Of a stretch of DNA of 64,000 nucleotides, positions 7,346 to 15,849 are shown piece after piece (within the stretch, counting starts at the first letter, position 1; each line of letters starts with the position of its first letter). The stretch covers positions 1 to 64,000 of the forward strand of contig JBMNTB010000005.1 in NCBI GenBank assembly GCA_050945515.1, written 5' to 3'. The notes under the pieces are model-generated. The model was not told where the DNA came from. It worked only from the letters and a program-made list of their open reading frames with translations, and made no database searches. Position numbers and translations under genes: made by a program. Origin of the DNA: UBA1046 sp050945515 (GTDB taxonomy: Bacteria; Bacillota; Clostridia; Saccharofermentanales; DTU023).

Positions 7346-8375
7346 ACAGCAGAATGCAGTTCAGGCAAGTCCCACCTTAACCGGACTGTCTTTCAGCCTG
7401 GATCTTAGTGTGCTGGAGCTGGCTGACAATCATCCTGATCCGCAGATTTTGTACGATCTGTTGGTGATCGGAGCCGGCCCGGCCGGAATCAATGCGGCTA
7501 TCTATGCCAGACGAAAAGGCCTGATTGCAGCAGTTATCGGCCGCACCGTCGGTGGCCAGGTCAAGGAGACCAATATAGTCGAGAACTACCTTGGCATTGA
7601 GAGTATCACCGGTGCGGAACTGACTGCAAAATTTCAGAGCCATCTCCAATCCCATGATGTGCCCCTGCTCAGAGAGCGGACAGTCACCGCCATCAGACAG
7701 GAAGGGGAAAACTTTGTCCTGGATCTGGATGACCGCAGCCACTTCAAAAGCCGCACAGTCCTGATCGCCACAGGTGCCGGTCCCCGTCAGTTGGGTGTTC
7801 CCGGCGAGAAAGAATTCCGGCATAAGGGTGTCACCTACTGCGCGATCTGCGATGGTCCGCTGTTTTCCGGGCAAGATATCATTGTGGTGGGGGGAGGCAA
7901 TACTGCCGTCGAATCTACCATCGATCTCGCACGCTCTGTGCGAAAGATCACATTGGTTCATCGCTCTGTTTTCCGTGCCGAAAGAATATTGCAAGACCGT
8001 CTGGCTCAGCTCGACAATGTGGAAATCAAATTAGGCTATGCGGTTGAAGAGATCAAGGGGGATAAAAAAGTTGCTGAAGTCGTTATCCGTCACCTGGAGA
8101 GCAGTCGGCTTGAGACTTTGCCTGCCTCCGGTGTGGTGATAGAAATCGGCAACAAACCTGCCAGCGCTCCTTTCCAAGACCTGGTTGACTGTAATGAATG
8201 GCATGAAATTATAGTTGATGCGAATCAAGCGACCAATGTTCCGGGGATCTTTGCCGCCGGCGACGTTACTTCCGTGCGGCAAAAGCAAATTATCATTGCT
8301 GCAGCTGCCGGAGCGAATGCCGGACTGGCTATAAATGAATATCTGAACCAACACCCGTCTACTCGGCGGAAATAA
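7329..8375 (+). CDS. trxB: Thioredoxin reductase-like FAD/NADPH disulfide oxidoreductase
   Basis: Low-molecular-weight thioredoxin reductase fold that passes electrons from NADPH through FAD to a redox-active disulfide. The FAD motif GAGPAG lies at 48-53, the redox CAIC motif near 171-174 (YCAICDGPLF) and the NADPH motif GGGNTAVES near 189. The C-terminal FAD block GIFAAGDVTS is present. It has about 40 residues before the usual start (family about 305-320). The next gene encodes a CPHC glutaredoxin-fold protein resembling the N-terminal domain of AhpF, so the pair may work as a split AhpF-type reductase. The physiological acceptor is not shown by the sequence. Confidence 0.93.
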   Translation: MISIDKQQNAVQASPTLTGLSFSLDLSVLELADNHPDPQILYDLLVIGAGPAGINAAIYARRKGLIAAVIGRTVGGQVKETNIVENYLGIESITGAELTAKFQSHLQSHDVPLLRERTVTAIRQEGENFVLDLDDRSHFKSRTVLIATGAGPRQLGVPGEKEFRHKGVTYCAICDGPLFSGQDIIVVGGGNTAVESTIDLARSVRKITLVHRSVFRAERILQDRLAQLDNVEIKLGYAVEEIKGDKKVAEVVIRHLESSRLETLPASGVVIEIGNKPASAPFQDLVDCNEWHEIIVDANQATNVPGIFAAGDVTSVRQKQIIIAAAAGANAGLAINEYLNQHPSTRRK

Positions 8376-8459
8376 TAGAGATTAGCAGGTGTGCTAATTG
8401 CGGGAAATATCACTACCCGTCTCATAGGCGGAATCAATAGAACAAATAGGAGAAATAAG

Positions 8460-9086
8460 ATGGCAATTTTCAATGAAGAAATCAGAAAGCAAATCAGCGA
8501 ACTTTTCGCTCATATCACGGAGCCCGTGCATATAGAAACCTTTGACGAAAGCGAAGACACGGATATGGTAAATTTCATCACAGAACTGAGCTCCATTTCG
8601 GATCAAATCGTCTTCGAATACTATGCTCCCGACAGTGCAAGAGCCCGGGAATTAGAGATAGTGCGCATACCCGGCCTCAATCTGACTCGTGCCGACAAAC
8701 AGGACCTCGGAGTCCGTTTTTCGGGCATACCCGCCGGTCATGAGATCAATTCCCTGATTGCCGCTCTGCTCGAATTAGGCAATGTCGGCACTCAGATCCC
8801 GGAAGAGCTGGTTACAAGAATAACCGCCATCCCCGGACCCCTGGATATCAAAGTCTTCGTTACCCTCCAGTGCCCCCATTGCCCGGGCGCCGTGCTCAAA
8901 GCCCATAAACTGGCCATGCTCAATCCCAATATCACGGCTGAAATGGTCGAAGCTCAATCTTTTCCCGAGCTTTCCACCGAATATGATGTCTCCGCTGTGC
9001 CCAAAACCGTATTTTCCAATGGCGCCGAACTTCTGGGCGACCTGCCCTTCGAGAACTTTTTGGCTGCTGCGGAGGGTAAGCTCTAG
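8460..9086 (+). CDS. Tandem thioredoxin-fold protein (AhpF N-terminal domain/PDO-like)
   Basis: A 208-residue protein with two thioredoxin-like halves. The second half carries the active site CPHC near residues 137-140 (VTLQCPHCPGAV) and the cis-Pro segment AVPKTV near 181. The first half lacks a CxxC, exactly as in the N-terminal domain of AhpF and in archaeal protein disulfide oxidoreductases. ATG 8460 is chosen because TAGGAGA lies 6-7 bases upstream; earlier in-frame codons add 23 unlikely residues. It lies 84 bp after trxB and likely receives its electrons. Confidence 0.88.
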   Translation: MAIFNEEIRKQISELFAHITEPVHIETFDESEDTDMVNFITELSSISDQIVFEYYAPDSARARELEIVRIPGLNLTRADKQDLGVRFSGIPAGHEINSLIAALLELGNVGTQIPEELVTRITAIPGPLDIKVFVTLQCPHCPGAVLKAHKLAMLNPNITAEMVEAQSFPELSTEYDVSAVPKTVFSNGAELLGDLPFENFLAAAEGKL

Positions 9087-9098
9087 GCTCTCTTGACG

Positions 9099-9125
9099 AA
9101 AGCGCCGGCTCCGGCCGGCGCTTTT
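9099..9125. terminator. Strong bidirectional terminator
   Basis: AAAGCGCCGGC (9099-9109) pairs perfectly with 9114-9124 around a 4-base loop, flanked by A and T runs on both sides. It serves the trxB pair on the plus strand and the CBS gene on the minus strand. Confidence 0.92.
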
Positions 9126-9167
9126 AGAAAGACGAAAACAGTTGCTACTGTCAGCAATTATCTGTTG

Positions 9168-9716
9168 CTACCAGCTGCTGCGGAAAACTGCCGCTGCAGG
9201 TCTGACCTCATCATTTCCTGTTTTCTCAGCTGCTTTTTCATTTTCAGTGTTTAAACGTGGGCTGACATCATGAGCGATCTCAAATTCATGGGCCAGATGA
9301 TTGATGCGCTTGAACATCGCTTTCCTGGTTATAATCCCTAAGAAATTTCCCTTGCCATCCACGCAGCAGAGATAATTGTAATCGACCAGCAGATGGAGTA
9401 TGTCTTCAAGTTCCGCAGAGGGTAGAATTCGAGGCGGCTTTGTTTCCATAATCTCGCGCACCTGCCGCACAGCCAGCTGATCCCAGTCGTAATTTTCTGT
9501 ACTTTTGATACCGTTGATAATCAGGGCTAAAGACAGAATGCCCTTGAGATGACCTTTATTGTCCAAAACCGGTATAGAACTGTAGCCAACTGAGGATAAT
9601 ACCATCAACGCATGCAAGAGTGTATTTTCAGTTCTGACTGTTGCTACTGAGCTGGCTTCGAGAATCAACTCGGAGGGATCTTCGTAGAGAAAAGCTTCGA
9701 TATATTTGCCTATCAT
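9168..9716 (-). CDS. CBS-domain pair protein
   Basis: A 182-residue protein made of two CBS motifs: one around YSSIPVLDNKGHLKGILSL and one around YNYLCCVDGKGNFLGIITR. CBS pairs bind adenine nucleotides and act as energy or ligand sensors. There is no attached enzyme or channel domain. ATG 9716 has a perfect GGAGG site 5-6 bases upstream; the longer open frame up to 9824 starts with unlikely residues. It stands alone on the minus strand. Relatives include stress-linked CBS proteins such as YhcV/AcuB types; a specific role cannot be given. Confidence 0.88.
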   Translation of the reverse strand: MIGKYIEAFLYEDPSELILEASSVATVRTENTLLHALMVLSSVGYSSIPVLDNKGHLKGILSLALIINGIKSTENYDWDQLAVRQVREIMETKPPRILPSAELEDILHLLVDYNYLCCVDGKGNFLGIITRKAMFKRINHLAHEFEIAHDVSPRLNTENEKAAEKTGNDEVRPAAAVFRSSW

Positions 9717-10205
9717 GGCGTTCCTCCATTCAGCATATGCTTCTTTAATCATAGGAAATTTTAACCAGATGCACAAGCTGAAAGACGGTAACAAATTGTG
9801 AACAATAGACAGAAAATGACACATAATTGCAATAATTAGCTCGGATCAGGATCAGAAAAATAAATAGCTGTCCAACAAAATATAATCCTAAAGTAATCTG
9901 ACCGGAATATGCAATACCGGCATTCGCACACAAACATAGTACGCGATAATTATGGAGATTTCGGTCATGATTAAAGCTTTATGAATCACCGATCTGCACA
10001 AATAATAGTGAGTTGACGGCGGGATAATCCGTAAATTCAACCTATCATCCTAATGCCGCCTAATTGCAATACATTATTGAAGCGTGATATAATATTTTAC
10101 TATGTATTGTACCTTGACTGGCTATGCCTGGTTTTACTCCGGCACGGTTGTATCAGGGCGCAACAAATTATTTGCCTGAAGACAATAAATGATTAGGAGG
10201 AAAAA
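9717..10205. other. Non-coding region upstream of the peptide importer
   Basis: About 490 bp with no supported gene. Apart from the promoter listed for the binding-protein gene at 10064-10093, I see only AT-rich sequence and no convincing hairpin or RNA gene. Confidence 0.55.
10064..10093 (+). promoter_or_regulatory. Promoter of the oligopeptide importer operon
   Basis: TTGCAA at 10064-10069 and TATAAT at 10088-10093 with an 18-base spacer. A start near 10100 gives a leader of about 105 bases before the ATG at 10206, which has an AGGAGG site. No stem-loop of note was seen in the leader. Confidence 0.55.
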
Positions 10206-12875
10206 ATGAAGAAAACAACTAAGTTGTTCGCTATTCTTCTGGCCTTGGTAATGGTGGTCGGTCTGATTACCGCTTGCGGATCCAAAGAGACCGAGAAAAC
10301 TGAAGCTCCCGAGCAGACAGATGCACCGCCGGCTGAAGAAACAGAAGCACCGGAAGAGACTGAAGCACCGGAAGAGACTGAAGCTCCGGATGTTGAGGAG
10401 CCGGCCGGCGACACACCACTGGTAGTAGGTTACAGTCCTTTTTCACAAAAGTTTAGTCCCTATTATGCAGATACTTCGTATGATAATGATGTTGCCGGTA
10501 TGACTCAGGTCTCACTGATTACCAACGACCGCGCCGGCGAGCTGATGCTGCAGGCCGGAACACCTGAGGGACAGGTTTCTGAGTATAATGGCGTACCTTA
10601 TACTTATTACGCTATTTCCAATCTTGAGATCACAACTAAGGATGAAGATGAAGACGGTACGATCGAGGAGACTGTCTATAATTTCAAGATCCGTGATGAT
10701 ATCAAATTCAGCGATGGCAAGCCCTTAACTGTTGATGATGTGATTTTCACCTACTATGCCTATTCGGATCCGCAGTACACCGGTTCATCCACCCTGTACT
10801 CTGTGCCGATCTTGGGCATGAATGAATACCGTACTCAGACCTCAACCGAATTGGGTAAAAAGTATGCCGGTATCTTCCAAGACATGATGGCCAAACTCAA
10901 TCCGAAAGAGCCTGCGGAAGGCCTCGGCTGGAATTATGAATGGCAAGAGGGTGACAGCTTTACCGCTGAGCAGTTAGCTTGGGTCAAAGAATATGTCGAC
11001 CAGACGCTGCTCAAAGACCAGGTGGCGCCCTTGGTTGAGTTTATTTACAACAAATACGGTGCAGGTTATGCTTCTTTCATCGGTAGCGATCCTGATACCC
11101 TGAAAGAGAACGAAGGGCTGCGCACTGCCTGGGCCATGCTCATGTGGGGCTTTGGTGACCCTGTCGTTGATGACAAGGGGACTACTGCTGCTGAAGATGC
11201 CAGTGATGAAGAGAAAGCCGCAGCCGCTGAAGATGATGAGATCACCGGACTGAAATCGACAATTACAGTAGACGAAGCAGTTGTTCTGGAGAAAGAATGG
11301 GATTTCAAATCCGACCAGTATCCAACTGCCGCTGATTGGTACGAGCTTCTGATGGCTCAATACGGCAATAATCCTTATGCTGCAGCAGCCACTGAGATTG
11401 GCACCGATCTGCGTCCGAACGTTTCGGAGCTCGGACAGAACTTCACTCTCGAGTGGGGTCCTAAGGACGAGACAGCTACAGAAGGCGGCGTACCCAATAT
11501 TGCCGGAATCAAGAAAATCAGTGACACTGAGTTTGAAGTTACTGTTGCCGGCTATGATGCTTCTGCTGTCTACAAGCTCGGTATCAACGTTACTCCGCTG
11601 CACTACTATGGCGATCCTGCTCTCTACGATTACGAGAACAATAAATTCGGTCTCGAATTCGGCAATCAGGATACGATTACGGCCAAGACCGATTTCCCGC
11701 TTGGCGCCGGTGCCTATAAGTTTGTGAAATATGAAAACAAGACCGTTTTCTTCGAAGCCAATGACGATTATTATCTCGGGGCGCCGAAGATCAAGAATAT
11801 TCAATTCCGTGAAACCAAAGCTACCGACGCAGTGCAGGGTATAGTCAGTGGTACCATTGATGCTATTACACCTTCGTTCAATGCTGCTACCGTAAAGGAA
11901 ATCGGCGAAGCTAATCCCAATGGTGAGCTGGTTGGCGAGAAAATCACCACTATGCTCTACGACTTCTTGGGCTATGGTTATCTCGGTATCAATGCTGATA
12001 CAGTACTGGTAGGCACGGATCCCGCCTCTGACGCATCTAAGAATCTGCGCCGCGGCTTTGCTACGATCCTGGCTCAGTTCCGCAATGTAACTAATGAGTC
12101 TTACTATGGCGACCGCGCTTCGACCATTGAGTATCCGATCTCCAATACCTCCTGGGCCGCCCCGCGTCCCGCTGACGAGGGTTATCAGAGAGCGTTCTCG
12201 GTTGATGTCGAGGGCAATCCGATCTACACCGAAGGCATGTCCAACGAAGAAGAGATAGCTGCGGCTGTCGAAGCTGCCAAAGGCTTCTTCAAGGCTGCCG
12301 GCCTGACCTACGACGAAGCAAGCGGCAAATTTACCGCCGCTCCGGAAGGTGCCAAGTTGCAGTATGAGATCGTTATTCCCGCTGATGGTATCGGTGACCA
12401 TCCGGCTTACGGCATTGCCACGGCGGCTAAAGAACAACTTGAAAAAATTGGCATTACCCTGGATATCAATGATCCGGCTGACTCCAATGTCCTCTGGAAT
12501 AAGCTTGATTCCGGTGAGCAGGAGCTGTGGACCGCAGCTTGGGGCGCTACGATTGATCCTGATATGTATCAGGTCTATCACAGCTCCAATATTGTCGGCA
12601 AGGGCGGTACGGACAGTAACCATTACCATATCGCAGACGCAGAGCTCGATCAGTGGATACTTGATGCCAGAAGCAGTGCCGACACAGCTTTCCGCAAGCA
12701 AATTTACAAGACCTGCCTCGATAGGATTATCGACTGGGCAGTCGAGATTCCCAACTATCAGAGGAAAGATGGCGTTATCTTCAGCACGGAGCGTATCAAA
12801 GTTGATACTCTGCCCACGGACTTGACACCATTCTATGGTTGGATGTCTGAGCTCTATAAGCTGGAAATGCAATAA
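10206..12875 (+). CDS. Oligopeptide ABC transporter substrate-binding lipoprotein (SBP family 5), enlarged
   Basis: Extracellular binding lipoprotein of the importer encoded downstream. A signal peptide ends in lipobox ITAC (Cys 24), followed by an acidic tether with TEAPEE repeats. The family block YNFKIRDDIKFSDGKPLTVDDVIFT is complete near residues 158-182, and the C-terminal half has the usual lobe sequences. At 889 residues it is about 350 longer than typical OppA/DppA. Most of the excess is an insertion at about residues 200-430, including an Ala/Glu/Asp-rich stretch. Start and RBS (AGGAGG) are clear. Confidence 0.93.
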   Translation: MKKTTKLFAILLALVMVVGLITACGSKETEKTEAPEQTDAPPAEETEAPEETEAPEETEAPDVEEPAGDTPLVVGYSPFSQKFSPYYADTSYDNDVAGMTQVSLITNDRAGELMLQAGTPEGQVSEYNGVPYTYYAISNLEITTKDEDEDGTIEETVYNFKIRDDIKFSDGKPLTVDDVIFTYYAYSDPQYTGSSTLYSVPILGMNEYRTQTSTELGKKYAGIFQDMMAKLNPKEPAEGLGWNYEWQEGDSFTAEQLAWVKEYVDQTLLKDQVAPLVEFIYNKYGAGYASFIGSDPDTLKENEGLRTAWAMLMWGFGDPVVDDKGTTAAEDASDEEKAAAAEDDEITGLKSTITVDEAVVLEKEWDFKSDQYPTAADWYELLMAQYGNNPYAAAATEIGTDLRPNVSELGQNFTLEWGPKDETATEGGVPNIAGIKKISDTEFEVTVAGYDASAVYKLGINVTPLHYYGDPALYDYENNKFGLEFGNQDTITAKTDFPLGAGAYKFVKYENKTVFFEANDDYYLGAPKIKNIQFRETKATDAVQGIVSGTIDAITPSFNAATVKEIGEANPNGELVGEKITTMLYDFLGYGYLGINADTVLVGTDPASDASKNLRRGFATILAQFRNVTNESYYGDRASTIEYPISNTSWAAPRPADEGYQRAFSVDVEGNPIYTEGMSNEEEIAAAVEAAKGFFKAAGLTYDEASGKFTAAPEGAKLQYEIVIPADGIGDHPAYGIATAAKEQLEKIGITLDINDPADSNVLWNKLDSGEQELWTAAWGATIDPDMYQVYHSSNIVGKGGTDSNHYHIADAELDQWILDARSSADTAFRKQIYKTCLDRIIDWAVEIPNYQRKDGVIFSTERIKVDTLPTDLTPFYGWMSELYKLEMQ

Positions 12876-12890
12876 AATTAATTCTTGCTA

Positions 12891-12916
12891 CTTGGCACAA
12901 CTTAGGTTGTGCCAAG
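12891..12916 (+). terminator. Hairpin after the binding-protein gene (partial terminator)
   Basis: CTTGGCACAAC (12891-12901) pairs perfectly with 12906-12916 around TTAG. Only a weak T-rich tail follows (TCTTT), so it probably reduces rather than stops transcription into the permease genes and protects the 3' end of the binding-protein mRNA. Confidence 0.6.
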
Positions 12917-12953
12917 TCTTTACAAGAGAGACAGTTTTTACTGCCAAGTCGCG

Positions 12954-12979
12954 TGGGCCCGCCGCTAGCGGCGGGCTCA
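12954..12979 (+). other. GC-rich perfect hairpin in oppA-oppB spacer
   Basis: GCCCGCCGCTAGCGGCGGGC at 12957-12976 is a perfect 20-bp palindrome extended by three more pairs (12954-12979, one G-U). It has no T-tract. It may stall ribonuclease or polymerase and set the ratio of binding protein to permease. It may also be a dispersed repeat element. Confidence 0.5.
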
Positions 12980-13031
12980 CCTGCTTGTTAGGCCAGAGTA
13001 TTGTACTTAGATGCTATGAAGGGTTGAGAAT

Positions 13032-14018
13032 ATGCGGAAATATATTGTCAAGCGCCTATTAATCAGTGTCTTTATTCTGATATGCGTGACACTGATAATT
13101 TATATTCTGATGCGCAATCTACCTACCAGCTATGTTTCAAGTATTGCCAGACAAAGGGCGGCAACGGATAAAACCAAAAGCTATCAAGTCTGGCTGGATG
13201 AGTTGGAAGAAATATATCATATGAAGGACGGCTATATTGAAGGCTATGTCAATTGGGCCGGAGAAGCTGTGAGGGGAAATTTCGGGGAAAGTTGGCATTT
13301 TAAGCGACCGGTGACTACGGTTTTCAAAGAAAAAATCTGGTATTCGGTAATCCTCAATATTATCCAATTCGTTTTACATATTGCAATCGCGATCCCCTTG
13401 GGGATCAAAGCGGCGGTGAAGCAGTATTCGCGCACGGATTATATGATAACTTTTCTTTCCATGATTACGATCTCATTCCCTACCTTTTTTCTGGCCGAGA
13501 TTTTGAAATATGTGTTTTCGACTAAATTGGGCTGGTTTCCTCTCTACGGCATGATCTCGAGGAATCATGAGTTCTATTCGGCCTTTGGTAAAACGCTCGA
13601 TGTCGGTTATCATTATATCCTGCCTGTCGTAGTGTTGGTTTTCTTAAGCATCGGCGGTCTGGTCCGCTATACCAGAACCAATATGCTGGAGGTTCTCAGC
13701 TCGGACTATATTCGCACAGCCCGCGCCAAGGGGGTTGCTGAAAATAAGGTGATCAATTACCATGCTTTCCGCAACACCCTGATTCCTGTAGTGACAATTC
13801 TGGGGGGCTCATTACCCTCCTTGTTCTCCGGTGCTATGATTACTGAAACTCTGTTTCAGATCGAGGGTATCGGCTATACATCCTATCAATGCATGACACA
13901 GGGCGATGTGCCCTTTACGATGTTCTATCTGGCTTTTATGTCCGTGCTGACCTTAGTCGGGCTGCTGATCCAGGATATTCTCTATGCTGTGGTAGATCCC
14001 AGAGTGCGTATCAGTTAG
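13032..14018 (+). CDS. oppB: Oligopeptide ABC transporter permease, OppB type
   Basis: A 328-residue membrane permease with an N-terminal helix at about 9-28 (LLISVFILICVTLIIYILM), a long loop, then five helices. The binding-protein-dependent transport signature (EAA loop) is at YIRTARAKGVAENKVINYHAFRNTLIPV. Length is normal. It follows the binding-protein gene after a 156-bp hairpin-rich spacer and precedes oppC by 13 bp, in standard Opp/Dpp order. Confidence 0.95.
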   Translation: MRKYIVKRLLISVFILICVTLIIYILMRNLPTSYVSSIARQRAATDKTKSYQVWLDELEEIYHMKDGYIEGYVNWAGEAVRGNFGESWHFKRPVTTVFKEKIWYSVILNIIQFVLHIAIAIPLGIKAAVKQYSRTDYMITFLSMITISFPTFFLAEILKYVFSTKLGWFPLYGMISRNHEFYSAFGKTLDVGYHYILPVVVLVFLSIGGLVRYTRTNMLEVLSSDYIRTARAKGVAENKVINYHAFRNTLIPVVTILGGSLPSLFSGAMITETLFQIEGIGYTSYQCMTQGDVPFTMFYLAFMSVLTLVGLLIQDILYAVVDPRVRIS

Positions 14019-14031
14019 GGGGAGGAAGCAG

Positions 14032-15840
14032 ATGAGCAATCCAGATAATAAAAAAGATAGTCCTAACCTGATGAATAAAGAGATTTCCGACCGGGAGCGT
14101 GAGGATCTGAAGCAGGCAGCGCAAGCAGTTACACAGGTTACCGATGATGAGCTGGCTTTGGATGATGAACGCAGAATCAAAGTGCTATCTCCCAGTGCCT
14201 TGGTCTTCCGCCGTTTTATCCGTAACCGTTTGGCGATCGTGGGGGTAGTGATCTTACTGTTCATGTTTTTATTTTCTTTCCTCGGTGCGGAATTATCTCC
14301 CTATGGCTATCAGGAATTATTCTACACAACCGAGGAACGCCTGCAGGATTTTGGCGGCATTCAGAAAAATGAGGACTTGCGTTTCTTGGTTAAAGAAAAT
14401 GTCGATTATTCCTCGGGGGCCAGAGCCTATATGCTCAAAGCACTTGGCGAAGGGAAAAACTATTATAAGTATGGTGACAAAGTCTATGATATTGAATCTC
14501 TGTCCGATCGCGTTTATCTGATCCATTCCGCCTCAGAGGTTGCTTCCATTATGCAATTAGGCAAAAAACACATGTTTGTAGCTGATGAGGAGGTGCCTGC
14601 CGAACTGGAAGCTGCTGCAATGGAGGCCATTGACCGGGGACAAAGCGAAATTGATGTGGCAGGCCAGATCTATACGATTGAATCTTCAGGGCGGGAGCAT
14701 AAAATATATTCTACTCTGCCGATTGCCTTGGCCAGTTACAATGTAGTAAATTTCGACAACCCCGAATCTAAAAACAGCTTTGATTTTCAGTTTGCCATTG
14801 AACAAGCTGTTCTGACCGGAGCCGGAGAATATATGGTTGAAGTAGAGGGCAAGAGCTATGAAGTCAAAGTAGACGAGGAAGGCCAGGCAGAGATCAGACT
14901 GGACAATACTCTCTATGCCACTTTATCGCCCCATATGGTCAACGCCCTCAATCAGAGTCTCCATCTGCCGATCGGTTTTGTGGCCGAGACTCTTAATGCC
15001 ATCGAAAATAAGAGCAATTCCTTTACTTACACCCTGAATGGTGAAGAGCGCGAATTTGTCTTGGAAATCAGATATGAGAGATGGGTGATCCGAGAGATGT
15101 CCTCAGTGACCGTGTATAATATCCGTTCCGCACCTTCCAAGGAGCATTGGCTGGGAACGGATGCTACCGGTATGGATATGTTTACTCGCTTGATGTACGG
15201 TGGCCGGGTATCATTGTTGGTCGGCTTTGTGGTTGTCTTCATCGCCATGTTCATCGGAGTTATTCTGGGTGGACTGGCAGGCTATTTCGGCGGCGTTGTC
15301 GATATGGTGATTATGCGCCTGGTGGAGATCTTTTTCTGTATTCCGACTTTACCTATCCTAATTATTTTAGGAGCTATTATGGACGAATTGAAGCTGGGGG
15401 GCAGTTCAAGATTAATATATATGATGGTTGTGCTGGGTGTACTCAGTTGGGCCGGTATTGCACGCTTGGTCAGAGGTCAAATCCTATCTTTGCGTGAACA
15501 GGAATTCATGGTTGCCGCTGAAGCGACCGGACTATCCGTCAACCGTAGAATCTACAGGCATTTGATCCCTAATGTCATCCCCTTATTAATTGTTACTGCC
15601 ACGATGAGTCTTGGTTCGACTATTATTACCGAGTCCACTCTGAGTTTCCTGGGTCTGGGTGTAAAATATCCGACAGCTACCTGGGGCAATATCATTAATG
15701 CGGTCAGCACTTCCTATGATATGAATAATTTCCCCTGGCTCTGGATGCCCGCCGGCTTCTGCATTGTGATTACTGTTCTGGCCTTTAACTTTGTCGGTGA
15801 CGGTCTGCGCGATGCCTTTGACCCCAGAATGAAAAGGTAG
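14032..15840 (+). CDS. oppC: Oligopeptide ABC transporter permease, OppC type, with large extracytoplasmic insertion
   Basis: The second permease of the importer. Residues to about 90 contain a cytoplasmic N-terminus and the first helix (LAIVGVVILLFMFLFSFLG). The normal permease resumes at about 365 with HWLGTDATGMDMFTRLMYG and includes the EAA loop AAEATGLSVNRRIYRHLIPN. Between them lie about 265 extra residues on the outer side, with four similar beta-rich segments such as GDKVYDIES, GQIYTIES and GKSYEVKV. Typical OppC proteins are about 300 residues. The insertion is in frame and codon use looks like the rest. GGGGGAGG precedes the ATG. Confidence 0.94.
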   Translation: MSNPDNKKDSPNLMNKEISDREREDLKQAAQAVTQVTDDELALDDERRIKVLSPSALVFRRFIRNRLAIVGVVILLFMFLFSFLGAELSPYGYQELFYTTEERLQDFGGIQKNEDLRFLVKENVDYSSGARAYMLKALGEGKNYYKYGDKVYDIESLSDRVYLIHSASEVASIMQLGKKHMFVADEEVPAELEAAAMEAIDRGQSEIDVAGQIYTIESSGREHKIYSTLPIALASYNVVNFDNPESKNSFDFQFAIEQAVLTGAGEYMVEVEGKSYEVKVDEEGQAEIRLDNTLYATLSPHMVNALNQSLHLPIGFVAETLNAIENKSNSFTYTLNGEEREFVLEIRYERWVIREMSSVTVYNIRSAPSKEHWLGTDATGMDMFTRLMYGGRVSLLVGFVVVFIAMFIGVILGGLAGYFGGVVDMVIMRLVEIFFCIPTLPILIILGAIMDELKLGGSSRLIYMMVVLGVLSWAGIARLVRGQILSLREQEFMVAAEATGLSVNRRIYRHLIPNVIPLLIVTATMSLGSTIITESTLSFLGLGVKYPTATWGNIINAVSTSYDMNNFPWLWMPAGFCIVITVLAFNFVGDGLRDAFDPRMKR

Positions 15841-15849
15841 GTGAGAGAG

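Noticed and set aside
10974..12872. 632-codon open frame on the minus strand opposite the peptide-binding lipoprotein
   Set aside because: It mirrors the codon pattern of the real plus-strand gene, has no ribosome binding site and its translation has no domain or signal sequence.
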